NCBI GenBank assembly: GCA_044229235.1 | Contig: JBGATH010000004.1 | Coordinates: 62,001 to 126,000 of the forward strand | Direction of reading: 5' to 3' | Source of the DNA: UKL13-2 sp044229235 | GTDB taxonomy: Bacteria; Pseudomonadota; Gammaproteobacteria; Burkholderiales; Usitatibacteraceae | DNA length: 64,000 bases | The notes under the pieces: model-generated | Database searches by the model: none | The model's input: only the letters and a program-made list of their open reading frames with translations | What the model was told of the DNA's origin: nothing | Part shown: piece after piece, positions 39,201 to 46,744 of the stretch | Layout of the letters: every line of letters begins with the position of its first letter | How positions within the stretch are numbered: the stretch's first letter is position 1 | Made by a program: the position numbers and the translations under genes

Positions 39201-39415
39201 TCATTCGAGGCTACGGGGATATTGCCGGAATGCAGGTCGCAATGAGCTACGCCGCCAGTGGCGAAATCGAGGCGACCTTCAAGTGGCTGGAACATGCCTA
39301 CGTCACGCGCGACGCAGGCATTACCTTGCTGCTGCCGTGGTCGCATCATTTCGAAGCGGTGCAAAGCGATCCGCGCTGGACGGCGCTGCTCAAAAAAATG
39401 CGTTTGGTTGATTGA
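36245..39415 (+). CDS. TIR-array gene 5: TIR with two TolB-like/TPR modules
   Basis: 1056 residues. TIR 2-141 (Glu 78); repeat-derived linker GSQGKNALEAAPMLA (about 142-157). First TolB-like module about 175-300 (WVAVLPFRHRGSNPDLVALAEGISEDVVTGL, ARYVIEGSLRGAGASLRVSVQLVD) and TPRs to about 560. A second TolB-like module begins near 595 (SIAVLAFANRSASADDEYFSDGLADELLSVL, SETYDRTLDDIFAVQDDIAQSVV) with further TPRs. The second module is far closer to the one in gene 7 than to the first module of its own protein. This suggests a fusion of two array genes with loss of the inner TIR. Confidence 0.85.
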   Translation: MTMQAIFLSYASQDADAARRICEALRATGLEVWFDQSELRGGDAWDASIRKQIRECAIFVPVITPNTQAREEGYFRLEWKLAVDRSHLMADNKAFLMPVLLGDVHETSALVPDKFRERQWSRLNDDAAIAEFTARVAKLIAGRGSQGKNALEAAPMLATTPFAPVSARVADEGFWVAVLPFRHRGSNPDLVALAEGISEDVVTGLTRFSYLRVIARGATLAFSGDTVDVRTAGNALGARYVIEGSLRGAGASLRVSVQLVDVHSGATLWAETYERPFKPEDVFALQDDLVPRIVSTIADSYGVLAHSMSSRLRDRAPELLTPYEAVLRSFGYMERLTSQDHAVTRELLERAVEKAPDNADCWAMLSQVILHELTNGFNPLPDSGSRVLAAARRAVAAGPSNHLAYLYLAWALHYNDEREASRHAAERALALNPVDASASMRIGMLIAFTGDWEKGCALVERARQLNPNHPGFYWIPLTADAYRRLDYRGALEAARKINMPGYFYTNMWFACAHAQLGEREAAAKALSELLAQRPDFALIARSALSGFGLSAEMVEHIVEGLRKAGLRVPASVAVMQNAATENVLVPAAEANVSIAVLAFANRSASADDEYFSDGLADELLSVLAKIKGLRVAARTSAFSFKGKSATVAEIGHALSVQTVLEGSVRKSGNRARIAVQLIKVADGYHLWSETYDRTLDDIFAVQDDIAQSVVAALRKTLLGTARDAHAAQPVEGEISLASAGRSENSEAYALYLKARFLVGRMSQADVMNAVSYLEAALKLDSNFARGYAALAHALVQGAVYGVFPIVETVARARREVQRALRLAPDLVDAHLALGHIRMHQDWDWEAAEASLACAHSHAPGNAAVLQMAGYLLTIRGRYREAVGYFERAISLDPLNAQAFFSLSLLLDAMGDSVAALDAVQEALKIAPDGVAYRYLACLVLLTQKRIEEAIALAQGDTTEWSRLASLAVLNRAAGRVTEAESYLQALIRGYGDIAGMQVAMSYAASGEIEATFKWLEHAYVTRDAGITLLLPWSHHFEAVQSDPRWTALLKKMRLVD
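36668..36715. repeat. palindrome-family copy inside TIR-array gene 5
   Basis: The coding bases GGGCAAAAATGCTCTGGAGG and the following CCGCGCCAATGCTT match the right half of the intergenic palindromes (CCTGGAA..CGCGCCAGTGCTGG), with a reduced left half GGAAGAGGTTCG. It is read in frame as KNALEAAPML, exactly at the end of the TIR domain. Confidence 0.6.
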
Positions 39416-39421
39416 GGCGAT

Positions 39422-42133
39422 ATGAATTCTCGAGCCATCTTCCTCTCCTACGCCTCACAAGACGCCGATGCCGCGCGCCGCATCTGCGAGGCCCTGCGCG
39501 CGGCCGGGCTGGAGGTGTGGTTCGATCAAAGTGAATTGCGTGGCGGCGACGCCTGGGATGCGTCGATCCGCAAGCAGATCAAGGAGTGCGGGTTGTTCGT
39601 GCCGGTCATTTCCGCCAATACCAATTCGCGGGCGGAAGGTTACTTTCGGCTGGAATGGAAGCTGGCCATTGATCGCTCCCACCTGATTTCCGACGATGAG
39701 CCGTTCCTGCTGCCGGTGATCCTTGACGGCACGCCGGAAGCCGGCGCGCGGGTGCCCGAGCGATTCCGCGAACGTCAATGGTCACGGGTAAACAGTGATG
39801 TGGCGATCGTCGCGTTTGCGGAGCAGGTGGCAAGGGTCATCGGCGGCACCGAGCCTGCAGGCGAGACTGGGTCCGTCCCCGCATCTGGTGAGGCTGGCGA
39901 GGCGCCCCGATCGGCGATGCTGGAAAAAGGGGCGTCGCCGCAAACGCAAGTGGGGGCGCGCAGCGACCACGGGACGTTGGAAAGCGTGCCGGCATCACCG
40001 CCGTCAGCCAAACCCCGGGCGACAGGTTCCCGAAAAGGCATGACGTGGAAGATCGTCGCCGGCGTTTGCGCGCTGCTGGTCATCGCGATTGCCATCGGCG
40101 TCGCCGTCGACCGCGAGCGCAAGGCGCGGTTCGTGGCTGAAGGGCTGGCGAGGGTGGCTGAGCTCAGCCGCGGCGGCAAATTCATGGAAGCCTTCCTGCT
40201 TGCGCGTGAGGTCGAAGCGGCCGGGGCCACCGACCAGCTGACGCCGGAATTGCGCGGCACATATTCGCGCGTCGTCAACGTGACTTCCACGCCGCCCGGC
40301 GCGAAGATTGAGCAGCGCACCTATGACTCAAAAAAGGGCGACGGTGCCTGGACCATGCTGGGGACGGCGCCACTGGAGAAGGTGTCCGTGGCGCGTGGCG
40401 TAATGGAGTGGCGTGCCACGCTGCCCGACGGCGCCGTGCACCAACTTGTGCAGCCGGCGGCAACCAACATGACGCTTGAATTCAGGCCGAATAAGCAAGC
40501 CGCCGACGGCGTGGATGGCGGGATGGTGCCGGTCCAGCCCGGCACCATCAGCATCGGCGGGCTGATCGGCCTCAAGGTGGCGCAGGAGGTGAAGCTCGAT
40601 GCCTTTGCCATCGACCGGTTGGAAGTGCGCAATCGTGACTACGCGCGCTTCGTGGCCGCCGGCGGCTACGGCAAGCCAGACTTTTGGCAACAACCAATGA
40701 TGGATGGCGCGCGAGTCGTTCCGTTCGCTGAAGCCATGAGCCGGTTCAAGGATGCCACCGGTCGGCCCGGTCCGGCAACGTGGAAGCTAGGCAACTTCGC
40801 CGACGGCGAGGGTGATTTGCCGGTGCGCGGCATCAGTTGGTATGAGTCCGCTGCCTACGCGAGCTTCGCCGGCAAGGAATTGCCTACGCTGTATCACTGG
40901 TATCACGCTGACTCGGCCGGTGGCTGGTTCCTGCTTGTGCCGGCCATCCTGCCCTCGGCCAATTTCAGTGGCAAGGGGCCGCGCAGTTCGGCCGGCAGCC
41001 GGACCATTGGTGCCTTTGGTGCGGTGGACATGGCGGGCAATGTGCGCGAATGGATCTCGACCCGCACCAACAAGGGCCAGGCAATTGCCGTCGGCGGTTC
41101 CTGGCTGGATGTGCAATACCAGTACAGCTACGCGACCCCGCATTCGCCATGGGCGCGTATAGAAGACATCGGCTTTCGATGCATGACACGGACCGGCGCA
41201 GCGCGAAATGAGAAAGCCGAGGCGCCCGCCGAGGAAATAAAGGTTCGCGGCAGTGCCGATCGCAAGCCGGTGACGGATGCCGAGTATGCCGTCTACACGC
41301 GGTTCTTTGAGAAAAGCCGGGCGCCGCTCGATATTCGCACCGAGCCGGGGGAGTCACCTGTCTCGCCCTACTGGACGAGAACCAAGGTGAGTTACGCCAC
41401 GGGATACGGCAACGAGCGCATGAATGCGTATCTCTATTTTCCAAAGAACGCCAAGCCGCCGTATCAGGTGGTGGTGCTGATGCACGGTTCCGGCATGTTG
41501 CTGATCAACAAGCCTTACGACAAGGTGGGCGAAACCGCCGAAGCCAACTGGATTTTCCCGGAAATGATCGTGCGCGGCGGGCGTGCGCTGTTGGTTCCCA
41601 TCTGGAAGGGGAGTTATGAACGCTTTGCGGAGATCGAGGCGGATCGCGATTTCTACCGGGAGCGTTCGGCGCAGTATGTGAGCGAAATGCGGCGCAGCGT
41701 GGATTTCCTGCTCACGCGCAATGAGATCGATAAGGACCGCATTGGCTACTTTGGTTTGAGTTTCGGCGCCGTTTGGGGCTCCATGCTGCTCGCGCTGGAA
41801 CCGCGCATCAGCGCCGCGGTGTTCCTAGCCGGCGGCATTGAAGGCGCGCTCGACGATGGCGATTACCTGACACCGGAGTACGACGGGGCGACCTACGCAC
41901 CGCGCGTGAAGGCGCCGGTGCTGATGATCAATGGCCGCGAGGACATCCGCTTTCCCTATGAAACCTCACAGGTGCCGCTGTTCAAATTGCTGGGCAGCCC
42001 GGCCGGCAAGAAGGCGCACAAGACCTATCCGGGCGGACATTCCACACTGGGATGGTTTGATCTCATGGCTCGCGACACCCACGATTGGTTCGACCTGCAG
42101 TTCGGGGCGGTACCGCCTGCATCGGGCAAATGA
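39422..42133 (+). CDS. TIR-array gene 6: TIR - membrane helix - FGE-like - alpha/beta hydrolase
   Basis: 903 residues. TIR 2-141 (Glu 78). A Pro/Ala-rich linker with no clear repeat, then a membrane helix at about 207-228 (TWKIVAGVCALLVIAIAIGVAV). Residues about 255-340 carry a small beta domain (RVVNVTSTPPGAKIEQRTYDS). Residues 375-600 are an FGE/SUMF1-like domain (MVPVQPGTISIGGLIG, IDRLEVRNRDYARFVAAGGY, VRGISWYESAAYASFAGKELPT, DMAGNVREWI, AVGGSWLD, GFRCM); the catalytic cysteine pair of true formylglycine generators is not seen. Residues 650-900 form an alpha/beta hydrolase (VVVLMHGSG, FGLSFGAVWG with Ser 780, MINGREDIRFPYE, GGHST). FGE plus hydrolase is known fused to Ser/Thr kinases; here the partner is TIR. 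Confidence 0.85.
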   Translation: MNSRAIFLSYASQDADAARRICEALRAAGLEVWFDQSELRGGDAWDASIRKQIKECGLFVPVISANTNSRAEGYFRLEWKLAIDRSHLISDDEPFLLPVILDGTPEAGARVPERFRERQWSRVNSDVAIVAFAEQVARVIGGTEPAGETGSVPASGEAGEAPRSAMLEKGASPQTQVGARSDHGTLESVPASPPSAKPRATGSRKGMTWKIVAGVCALLVIAIAIGVAVDRERKARFVAEGLARVAELSRGGKFMEAFLLAREVEAAGATDQLTPELRGTYSRVVNVTSTPPGAKIEQRTYDSKKGDGAWTMLGTAPLEKVSVARGVMEWRATLPDGAVHQLVQPAATNMTLEFRPNKQAADGVDGGMVPVQPGTISIGGLIGLKVAQEVKLDAFAIDRLEVRNRDYARFVAAGGYGKPDFWQQPMMDGARVVPFAEAMSRFKDATGRPGPATWKLGNFADGEGDLPVRGISWYESAAYASFAGKELPTLYHWYHADSAGGWFLLVPAILPSANFSGKGPRSSAGSRTIGAFGAVDMAGNVREWISTRTNKGQAIAVGGSWLDVQYQYSYATPHSPWARIEDIGFRCMTRTGAARNEKAEAPAEEIKVRGSADRKPVTDAEYAVYTRFFEKSRAPLDIRTEPGESPVSPYWTRTKVSYATGYGNERMNAYLYFPKNAKPPYQVVVLMHGSGMLLINKPYDKVGETAEANWIFPEMIVRGGRALLVPIWKGSYERFAEIEADRDFYRERSAQYVSEMRRSVDFLLTRNEIDKDRIGYFGLSFGAVWGSMLLALEPRISAAVFLAGGIEGALDDGDYLTPEYDGATYAPRVKAPVLMINGREDIRFPYETSQVPLFKLLGSPAGKKAHKTYPGGHSTLGWFDLMARDTHDWFDLQFGAVPPASGK

Positions 42134-44037
42134 AGCCTGCCATTTTCCTTAGCTACGCCTCGCAAGACGCCGACAGCGCGCGCCGCATCTGCGATGCCCT
42201 GCGCGCAGCCGGGCTGGAAGTTTGGTTCGATCAAAGTGAATTGCGCGGCGGCGATGCCTGGGATGCGTCGATCCGAAAGCAGATCAAGGAATGCGCGCTG
42301 TTCGTGCCGATCATTTCGCCGAATACGCAATCGCGCGAGGAAGGCTATTTTCGGCGCGAGTGGAACTTCGCGGTCGATCGGATGCTCGATATGGCCGACC
42401 ACAAGACCTTCCTGTTGCCGGTGATGCTGGACGGTGTTGCGCAACCCGACGCACTGGTCCCGGACAAATTCCGCGAGCGGCAGTGGACGCGAATTGACGG
42501 CGACGCCGCAATCGCCGCCTTTTGCGCGCGTGTGGCCAAACTCCTTGCCGGGCGCGGTTCTTCGGCCAAAAATGCCCTGGAAGCCGCGCCAGTGCTTGAG
42601 TTTGGCCCTGTGATCGAGCGGACTACGCAAGCAGACGAAACACCTTCCATCGCGGTACTTGCGTTCGCCAACCGCAGCGCCAGCGCCGAGGACGAGTACT
42701 TTTCCGATGGCCTGGCCGATGAACTTCTCAGCGTGCTGGCCAAGATCAAGGGATTGCGCGTGATCGCACGCACATCGTCGTTTGTGTTTAAGGGCAAGGG
42801 CGACGACGTCGCTTCCATTGGCCAAAAGCTCAACGTCGCCACATTGCTTGAAGGCAGTGTACGGAAAAGTGGCAACCGGGTTCGTATCTCCGTTCAACTG
42901 GTGCGCTGTGCCGACAGCTCGCATCTGTGGAGCGAGACATACGACCGCACGCTGGACGATATCTTTGCGGTACAGGACGACATTGCCCAACGTGTCGTTA
43001 CCGAACTTCGCACCACGCTGCTGGGTATGCCATCTGCACCGAACGCCGACATCGCGCGCGAGATCGCCCAGGCCACCGAGACACGGCCGGAAAATCCCGA
43101 GGTGCAGCAAAAGTGCCAGCAGGCGAGATTTCTCCTGGAACAGCGCACCCGGGTGAGCATCGAGACCGCAATCAAGCGCTTTCGGGAAGCCATCGACATA
43201 GACCCTCGCTGCTCCAGTGCGTTTTCCGGGCTCGCCCATGCCCTCGGACTGCTGTCGACACACCTTGTGGAACAGAAGCAAGATCTCACGCAGCAGTCGT
43301 TGAGTGCTGCGCAGACGGCGCTGCGGCTCGATCCACGCAATGCCAGCGCGCATCTTGCGTTGGCCGCCCATGCATTGTCGCAACGTCGCAATTACGCCGA
43401 ATGGATCGAGGCCATGGACAAGGCGGCGGAACTGGCGCCAAACAACAGCCAGGTTCTGCGCCTGGTCGCCCAGCGGCACTGGTCGCTGGGGGAACTGGAT
43501 GATGCACAGCGTTGCCTCGATCGTGCATTTGCCATCGATCCCCTTTCGGCAACGATCTGCCTCAGCCGCGCCAGTCTTGCGATGTTCAAACGGGAATTTG
43601 GGCTCGCGAGGAGCGGCATAGACGACGTGATCGCCATGTCGCCATCCTGGTCGATGCCTTATGAAGAGCTCGCCTGCCTTGCCCAGCTATCCGGTGACCA
43701 CGCACTTTTTGTGGAGAGCCGTGCAAAGGCGTTTGAGCGCGCCGGACAACCGAACGCAGCAGCGTTCTTGCGCGAGTGTTACCAGCAGGGCGGCTGGAAC
43801 GGCCTGCTTGATGCACTTGTGGCCGATAGAACCCGCAGCGGAATCACGCGCATGGAAGCCGCCGGTTACCTGCTTGAACTGGGGGAAGTTGACAAAGCTT
43901 TACTGTCGATCAACGAAGCCATGGAGGCATCGACTGGAGAGCCGACCTGGAACCTCACGAGCGACCCGCGCCTTCTCGCCCTGCACAATCACCCACGTTT
44001 TCTTGCACTCGCGCAGCGTGCGGGCTTGAGGCCGTGA
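42130..44037 (+). CDS. TIR-array gene 7: TIR - TolB-like - TPR
   Basis: 635 residues from ATG 42130, which overlaps the previous stop by ATGA. TIR 1-140 (AIFLSYASQDADSARRI, EGYFRREWNFAVDR with Glu 77). Linker GSSAKNALEAAPVLEF (about 143-158) is encoded by a well kept repeat copy. The TolB-like module follows directly (SIAVLAFANRSASAEDEYFSDGLADELLSVL, TSSFVFKGKGDDVASIGQKLNVATLLEGSVRKSGN). TPR-like repeats fill the rest (RFREAIDIDPRCSSAFSGLAHAL, LDPRNASAHLALAAHAL). There is no membrane helix. It is the last gene of the plus-strand array and converges on the pilin genes 64 bases later. Confidence 0.85.
   Translation: MKPAIFLSYASQDADSARRICDALRAAGLEVWFDQSELRGGDAWDASIRKQIKECALFVPIISPNTQSREEGYFRREWNFAVDRMLDMADHKTFLLPVMLDGVAQPDALVPDKFRERQWTRIDGDAAIAAFCARVAKLLAGRGSSAKNALEAAPVLEFGPVIERTTQADETPSIAVLAFANRSASAEDEYFSDGLADELLSVLAKIKGLRVIARTSSFVFKGKGDDVASIGQKLNVATLLEGSVRKSGNRVRISVQLVRCADSSHLWSETYDRTLDDIFAVQDDIAQRVVTELRTTLLGMPSAPNADIAREIAQATETRPENPEVQQKCQQARFLLEQRTRVSIETAIKRFREAIDIDPRCSSAFSGLAHALGLLSTHLVEQKQDLTQQSLSAAQTALRLDPRNASAHLALAAHALSQRRNYAEWIEAMDKAAELAPNNSQVLRLVAQRHWSLGELDDAQRCLDRAFAIDPLSATICLSRASLAMFKREFGLARSGIDDVIAMSPSWSMPYEELACLAQLSGDHALFVESRAKAFERAGQPNAAAFLRECYQQGGWNGLLDALVADRTRSGITRMEAAGYLLELGEVDKALLSINEAMEASTGEPTWNLTSDPRLLALHNHPRFLALAQRAGLRP
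42550..42603. repeat. palindrome-family copy inside TIR-array gene 7
   Basis: GGGCGCGGTTCTTCGGCCAA then AATGCCCTGGAAGCCGCGCC and AGTGCTTGAGTTT align along nearly the whole length of the intergenic palindrome (from the inner left arm to the right arm). It is translated as GRGSSAKNALEAAPVLEF between the TIR and TolB-like domains. It is the best preserved coding copy. Confidence 0.7.
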
Positions 44038-44101
44038 TTGCGTCCACGGCCTTTCGGCGAGCCGGCGTGTCTTAACGGTCGCGTCGCGACCTGCGCCCCG
44101 G

Positions 44102-44581
44102 CTAGCTGCGGCAATCCACTGGAAGAAAAGGCGCCGCCAGGCTGGTGCGGTTGTCGCCATACGCCTTCATGCCGGCTGGCGGTGTTGCTACCCCGCAATT
44201 CCAGGCGATCGGGATCTGCGGATAAGCGGCGACAACGGCCGGGCGAATCGAGAACACCTTGCCCGCGGCGTTACGATTGATGCGATTGCCCAGCGTGACG
44301 TGGATCGCGCCGTCGGCGACTTCAAGCCCGGTGACGTAGTTGCCGATGATCTTGTCTGCCGGCGGCAGACCGGCTTCGGCGTTGTTTTTGGGCATGCGTT
44401 TGTTGGCGCGGTAGTACGCAGCGATGCTTTCCTTGGCGAATTCGGCAAGGCCGGTCGCCTCGCCCACCTGAACGCGTATGGCGCGCTCCTGGTAGGTCGG
44501 CAGCGCGACGGTGGCGAGAATGCCCATGATGGCGATGACGATCATGAGTTCGATGAGGGTGAAGCCCTTTTGCTTGTTCAT
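44102..44581 (-). CDS. type IV pilin-like protein (pilin C of the module)
   Basis: 159 residues. Short leader MNKQKG followed by the class III signal FTLIELMIVIAIMGILATVALP: cleavage after Gly 6, Phe at +1 and Glu at +5. The globular part has two cysteines (WNCGVATPP and PVDC near the end), the usual pilin disulfide. GGAG lies before the ATG. It is the last gene of the minus-strand operon and follows the PilC-like gene by 8 bases. Probably a pilin or pseudopilin; major or minor cannot be told. Confidence 0.88.
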   Translation of the reverse strand: MNKQKGFTLIELMIVIAIMGILATVALPTYQERAIRVQVGEATGLAEFAKESIAAYYRANKRMPKNNAEAGLPPADKIIGNYVTGLEVADGAIHVTLGNRINRNAAGKVFSIRPAVVAAYPQIPIAWNCGVATPPAGMKAYGDNRTSLAAPFLPVDCRS

Positions 44582-44589
44582 GCTTGCTC

Positions 44590-45582
44590 CTAGATCGCAG
44601 AACCCATTTTGAAGATCGGCAAATACATCCCCAGCACGAATATTCCTACCACCAGACCAATGAATATGTGGGCAATCAGCGTCAATTTGGCGATCATTGC
44701 GTCGGAGCGCGCATCCAATCCGCTGGCATAGGCGAAGAGCTTTTGCCTGGCTGCCGCATCGTTACCATTGCCTTCGGCCTTGGCCTCGCGCAACACCATC
44801 GCAAAGCCGGGCAGGTAGTCGGAAGCGGCAACGGCATCGATCAATGCCCCGCTCTTCTGCACACACTTTGCCAGGGCTTGCGACTGGCGGCTCAATTGGC
44901 TCTCGCCGGACAGTTCGGCAAGGCAGTCCAGGCGAAGCTTGATGTCGCCGTCCGGGCCGCAGGCAGCCAGCCAGTACGCAAGTTTCTTGGTCTCATTGAC
45001 GCGTGTAGCGTGCCCAATCAGCGGAAGCCGCATGAAAAGGCCGTCGATTGTTGCCGTATGCCTGCCGAGTATGGCGGGGCGTACCTTCCAGATTCTGTTG
45101 GCAATAACCAGCAACAGCAGCAGCACACCGAGCGGTGCGACCACCCATTGCGCCAGGAAAAAGGTCAGCAGAGTGGGGGCGGGCAGGTCGGCGCCAAAGG
45201 ATTCAAACATGTCCTTGAACACAGGCAGGACGAAGATGCTGATAAGGATTACCGTCAGCCCCGCACCGACGATGCTGATTGTCAGGGTCGACCAGCCGGC
45301 GGACTGGTTGCCCTGCGAGTCGAGCAATTCGGATGCCGCACCTGCAACGATCGCGCTTTCCTCGGCGCTGCCCGCTTTCAGCAGCGCAATGGTGTGGGGC
45401 AATGAAGCCGGCAGGAATTCTTCGAAAGAGGTTGGGGGAGTCTGGGTACCCGCTTTCATGCCGGGAAGCGGATTGTCGGCTGTTGCGGCCGCAAGTGCTG
45501 TTTTCATGGACACGGCTGCCTGACCCAGTTCACTGAACTGTCGGAGCCGGGATGCGACAAGGGTGCGCTGTTTCTTGTTCAT
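44590..45582 (-). CDS. PilC/GspF-like inner-membrane protein
   Basis: 330 residues from ATG 45582. Three membrane helices fit the GspF/PilC layout: LTISIVGAGLTVILISIFVL (about 137-160), APLGVLLLLLVIANRIW, and LIAHIFIGLVVGIFVLGMYL near the end, followed by PIFKMGSAI, a typical PilC C-terminus. The second cytoplasmic GspF domain is visible between helices 2 and 3 (HATRVNETKKLAYWLAACG, LRLDCLAELSGESQLS). The first domain is short and divergent. It would be the platform protein for pilin assembly. The start overlaps the upstream gene by ATGA. No assembly ATPase or prepilin peptidase gene is in the window. Confidence 0.75.
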   Translation of the reverse strand: MNKKQRTLVASRLRQFSELGQAAVSMKTALAAATADNPLPGMKAGTQTPPTSFEEFLPASLPHTIALLKAGSAEESAIVAGAASELLDSQGNQSAGWSTLTISIVGAGLTVILISIFVLPVFKDMFESFGADLPAPTLLTFFLAQWVVAPLGVLLLLLVIANRIWKVRPAILGRHTATIDGLFMRLPLIGHATRVNETKKLAYWLAACGPDGDIKLRLDCLAELSGESQLSRQSQALAKCVQKSGALIDAVAASDYLPGFAMVLREAKAEGNGNDAAARQKLFAYASGLDARSDAMIAKLTLIAHIFIGLVVGIFVLGMYLPIFKMGSAI

Positions 45583-46196
45583 AGGCGGTTCCTGCAGGTG
45601 ATGGGAAGCAGAGATGCTGGAACGATGGGTTCGCGCGGCGCGACAGCCTGCTGCCCGCGGAAGGTCAACTGCTTTCCGCAAAGCCAGTTGACCACGGCCG
45701 GCGCCGCCGGGTCGATGATTGGTCGCATTTCAACAATGGAGGGCTGGTCGACGAATGATGACGCAACAACTGCCATCGGGATGCCATTGCTCAAACCCAT
45801 CACGGCATTGCTGGACGATTGCCTTCGCGTGCCCAGTCCCTCGATGCCGGCTGCGGCGGCCTCACTGCGAGCCAGGCTGGCCTGCGTCTCCTCGAGATCG
45901 CGAGCACTGGCGATGCGCTTGGGGCCCGCCGCACGCCGCACCAGCGGATTCGCGTCCGTCGCGCCCAATCCGTCACCTGTCGCATCCTCCCAGGTGCCGG
46001 TGAGGGCAATCCTCTCGACCACTTCCAGCTTCAATGGATGCATCAGGCCAATCGGTTCCATCAGAGTTGCCTTGAATACGGCATTTGCATAGTTCGGTAT
46101 CAGCAAGGCGACGGCAATGCCGATGATCGCGATGACCATGAGCAACTCACGCTGCGCCCCATAACTGGAGTACATGGCCGATCGTGATGTGGTCAT
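45579..46196 (-). CDS. degenerate pilin-like protein (pilin B of the module)
   Basis: 205 residues from ATG 46196; an ATG at 46223 would add 9 residues and overlap the preceding gene by about 10 bases. The N-terminus reads YGAQRELLMVIAIIGIAVALLIPNYANAVF: a pilin-type helix, but the usual GFTLIE is changed to GAQRE, so Phe +1 is lost and Glu sits at +4. The body contains DATGDGLGATDANPLV and ends with two cysteines (WLCGKQL, LPITCRNRL) as in the other two pilins. It may be a minor pseudopilin or a decaying copy. It overlaps the PilC-like gene. Confidence 0.65.
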   Translation of the reverse strand: MTTSRSAMYSSYGAQRELLMVIAIIGIAVALLIPNYANAVFKATLMEPIGLMHPLKLEVVERIALTGTWEDATGDGLGATDANPLVRRAAGPKRIASARDLEETQASLARSEAAAAGIEGLGTRRQSSSNAVMGLSNGIPMAVVASSFVDQPSIVEMRPIIDPAAPAVVNWLCGKQLTFRGQQAVAPREPIVPASLLPITCRNRL

Positions 46197-46213
46197 TCGC
46201 CGCGTCCCGGCGA

Positions 46214-46744
46214 TCATTTGCATGTACCCGGCAAATACTTGTTGGGCAGAATATCCGGCCCGGTTTCGCCGGCCACCTTGAACCCATTGCCAAACTCTTT
46301 GCCTCCCTTGTTACAGACCCACGAGATCACACCGAACGTACCGGATTCCGGGAGCGCCGGTCGCAGGTAAAGAGCGTAGGTTTGTGTTTTGCTCTGATCA
46401 ATCCGGACAGCGATCCGGATAGCGCCGTCTTTCACTTCCATGGATTGCACATAGCGACCCCGATAGGATTCGGGCGGGAACAGGCCCGCTGCGGCGTTGT
46501 TCTCCGGCAAGCGACCCCAGCGTCCGTAATATTCAGCCACCCCGGATTTGGCCAGGTCGGCCAGAGAATAGGCTTCAGCTACCCTGGCGCGGATGGTGTA
46601 GTCCTGGTATGCAGGAATGGCGACGGCCGCCAGCACGCCAATGATCGCGACCACGATCATCAGCTCGATCAGGGTAAAGCCGCGTTCGCTCCCGCGTACC
46701 GGCTTTGCGGGCGCCCCGTTTGCATCCGAATGACATTTGCTCAT
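46214..46744 (-). CDS. type IV pilin-like protein (pilin A of the module)
   Basis: 176 residues from ATG 46744, which overlaps the STAND gene stop (ATGA). A 22-residue leader ends RGSERG, then FTLIELMIVVAIIGVLAAVAIPAYQDYTIRARVAEA, a classic pilin N-terminus (Glu +5). Two cysteines in WVCNKGG and the final PGTCK suggest the C-terminal disulfide loop. The start overlap means it is translated with the STAND protein, which is most unusual for a pilin. Confidence 0.88.
   Translation of the reverse strand: MSKCHSDANGAPAKPVRGSERGFTLIELMIVVAIIGVLAAVAIPAYQDYTIRARVAEAYSLADLAKSGVAEYYGRWGRLPENNAAAGLFPPESYRGRYVQSMEVKDGAIRIAVRIDQSKTQTYALYLRPALPESGTFGVISWVCNKGGKEFGNGFKVAGETGPDILPNKYLPGTCK

Noticed and set aside
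28624..44037. The seven similar TIR segments taken as an assembly artefact
   Set aside because: The segments differ at many silent and coding positions and are followed by quite different modules, so a simple assembly duplication does not explain them.
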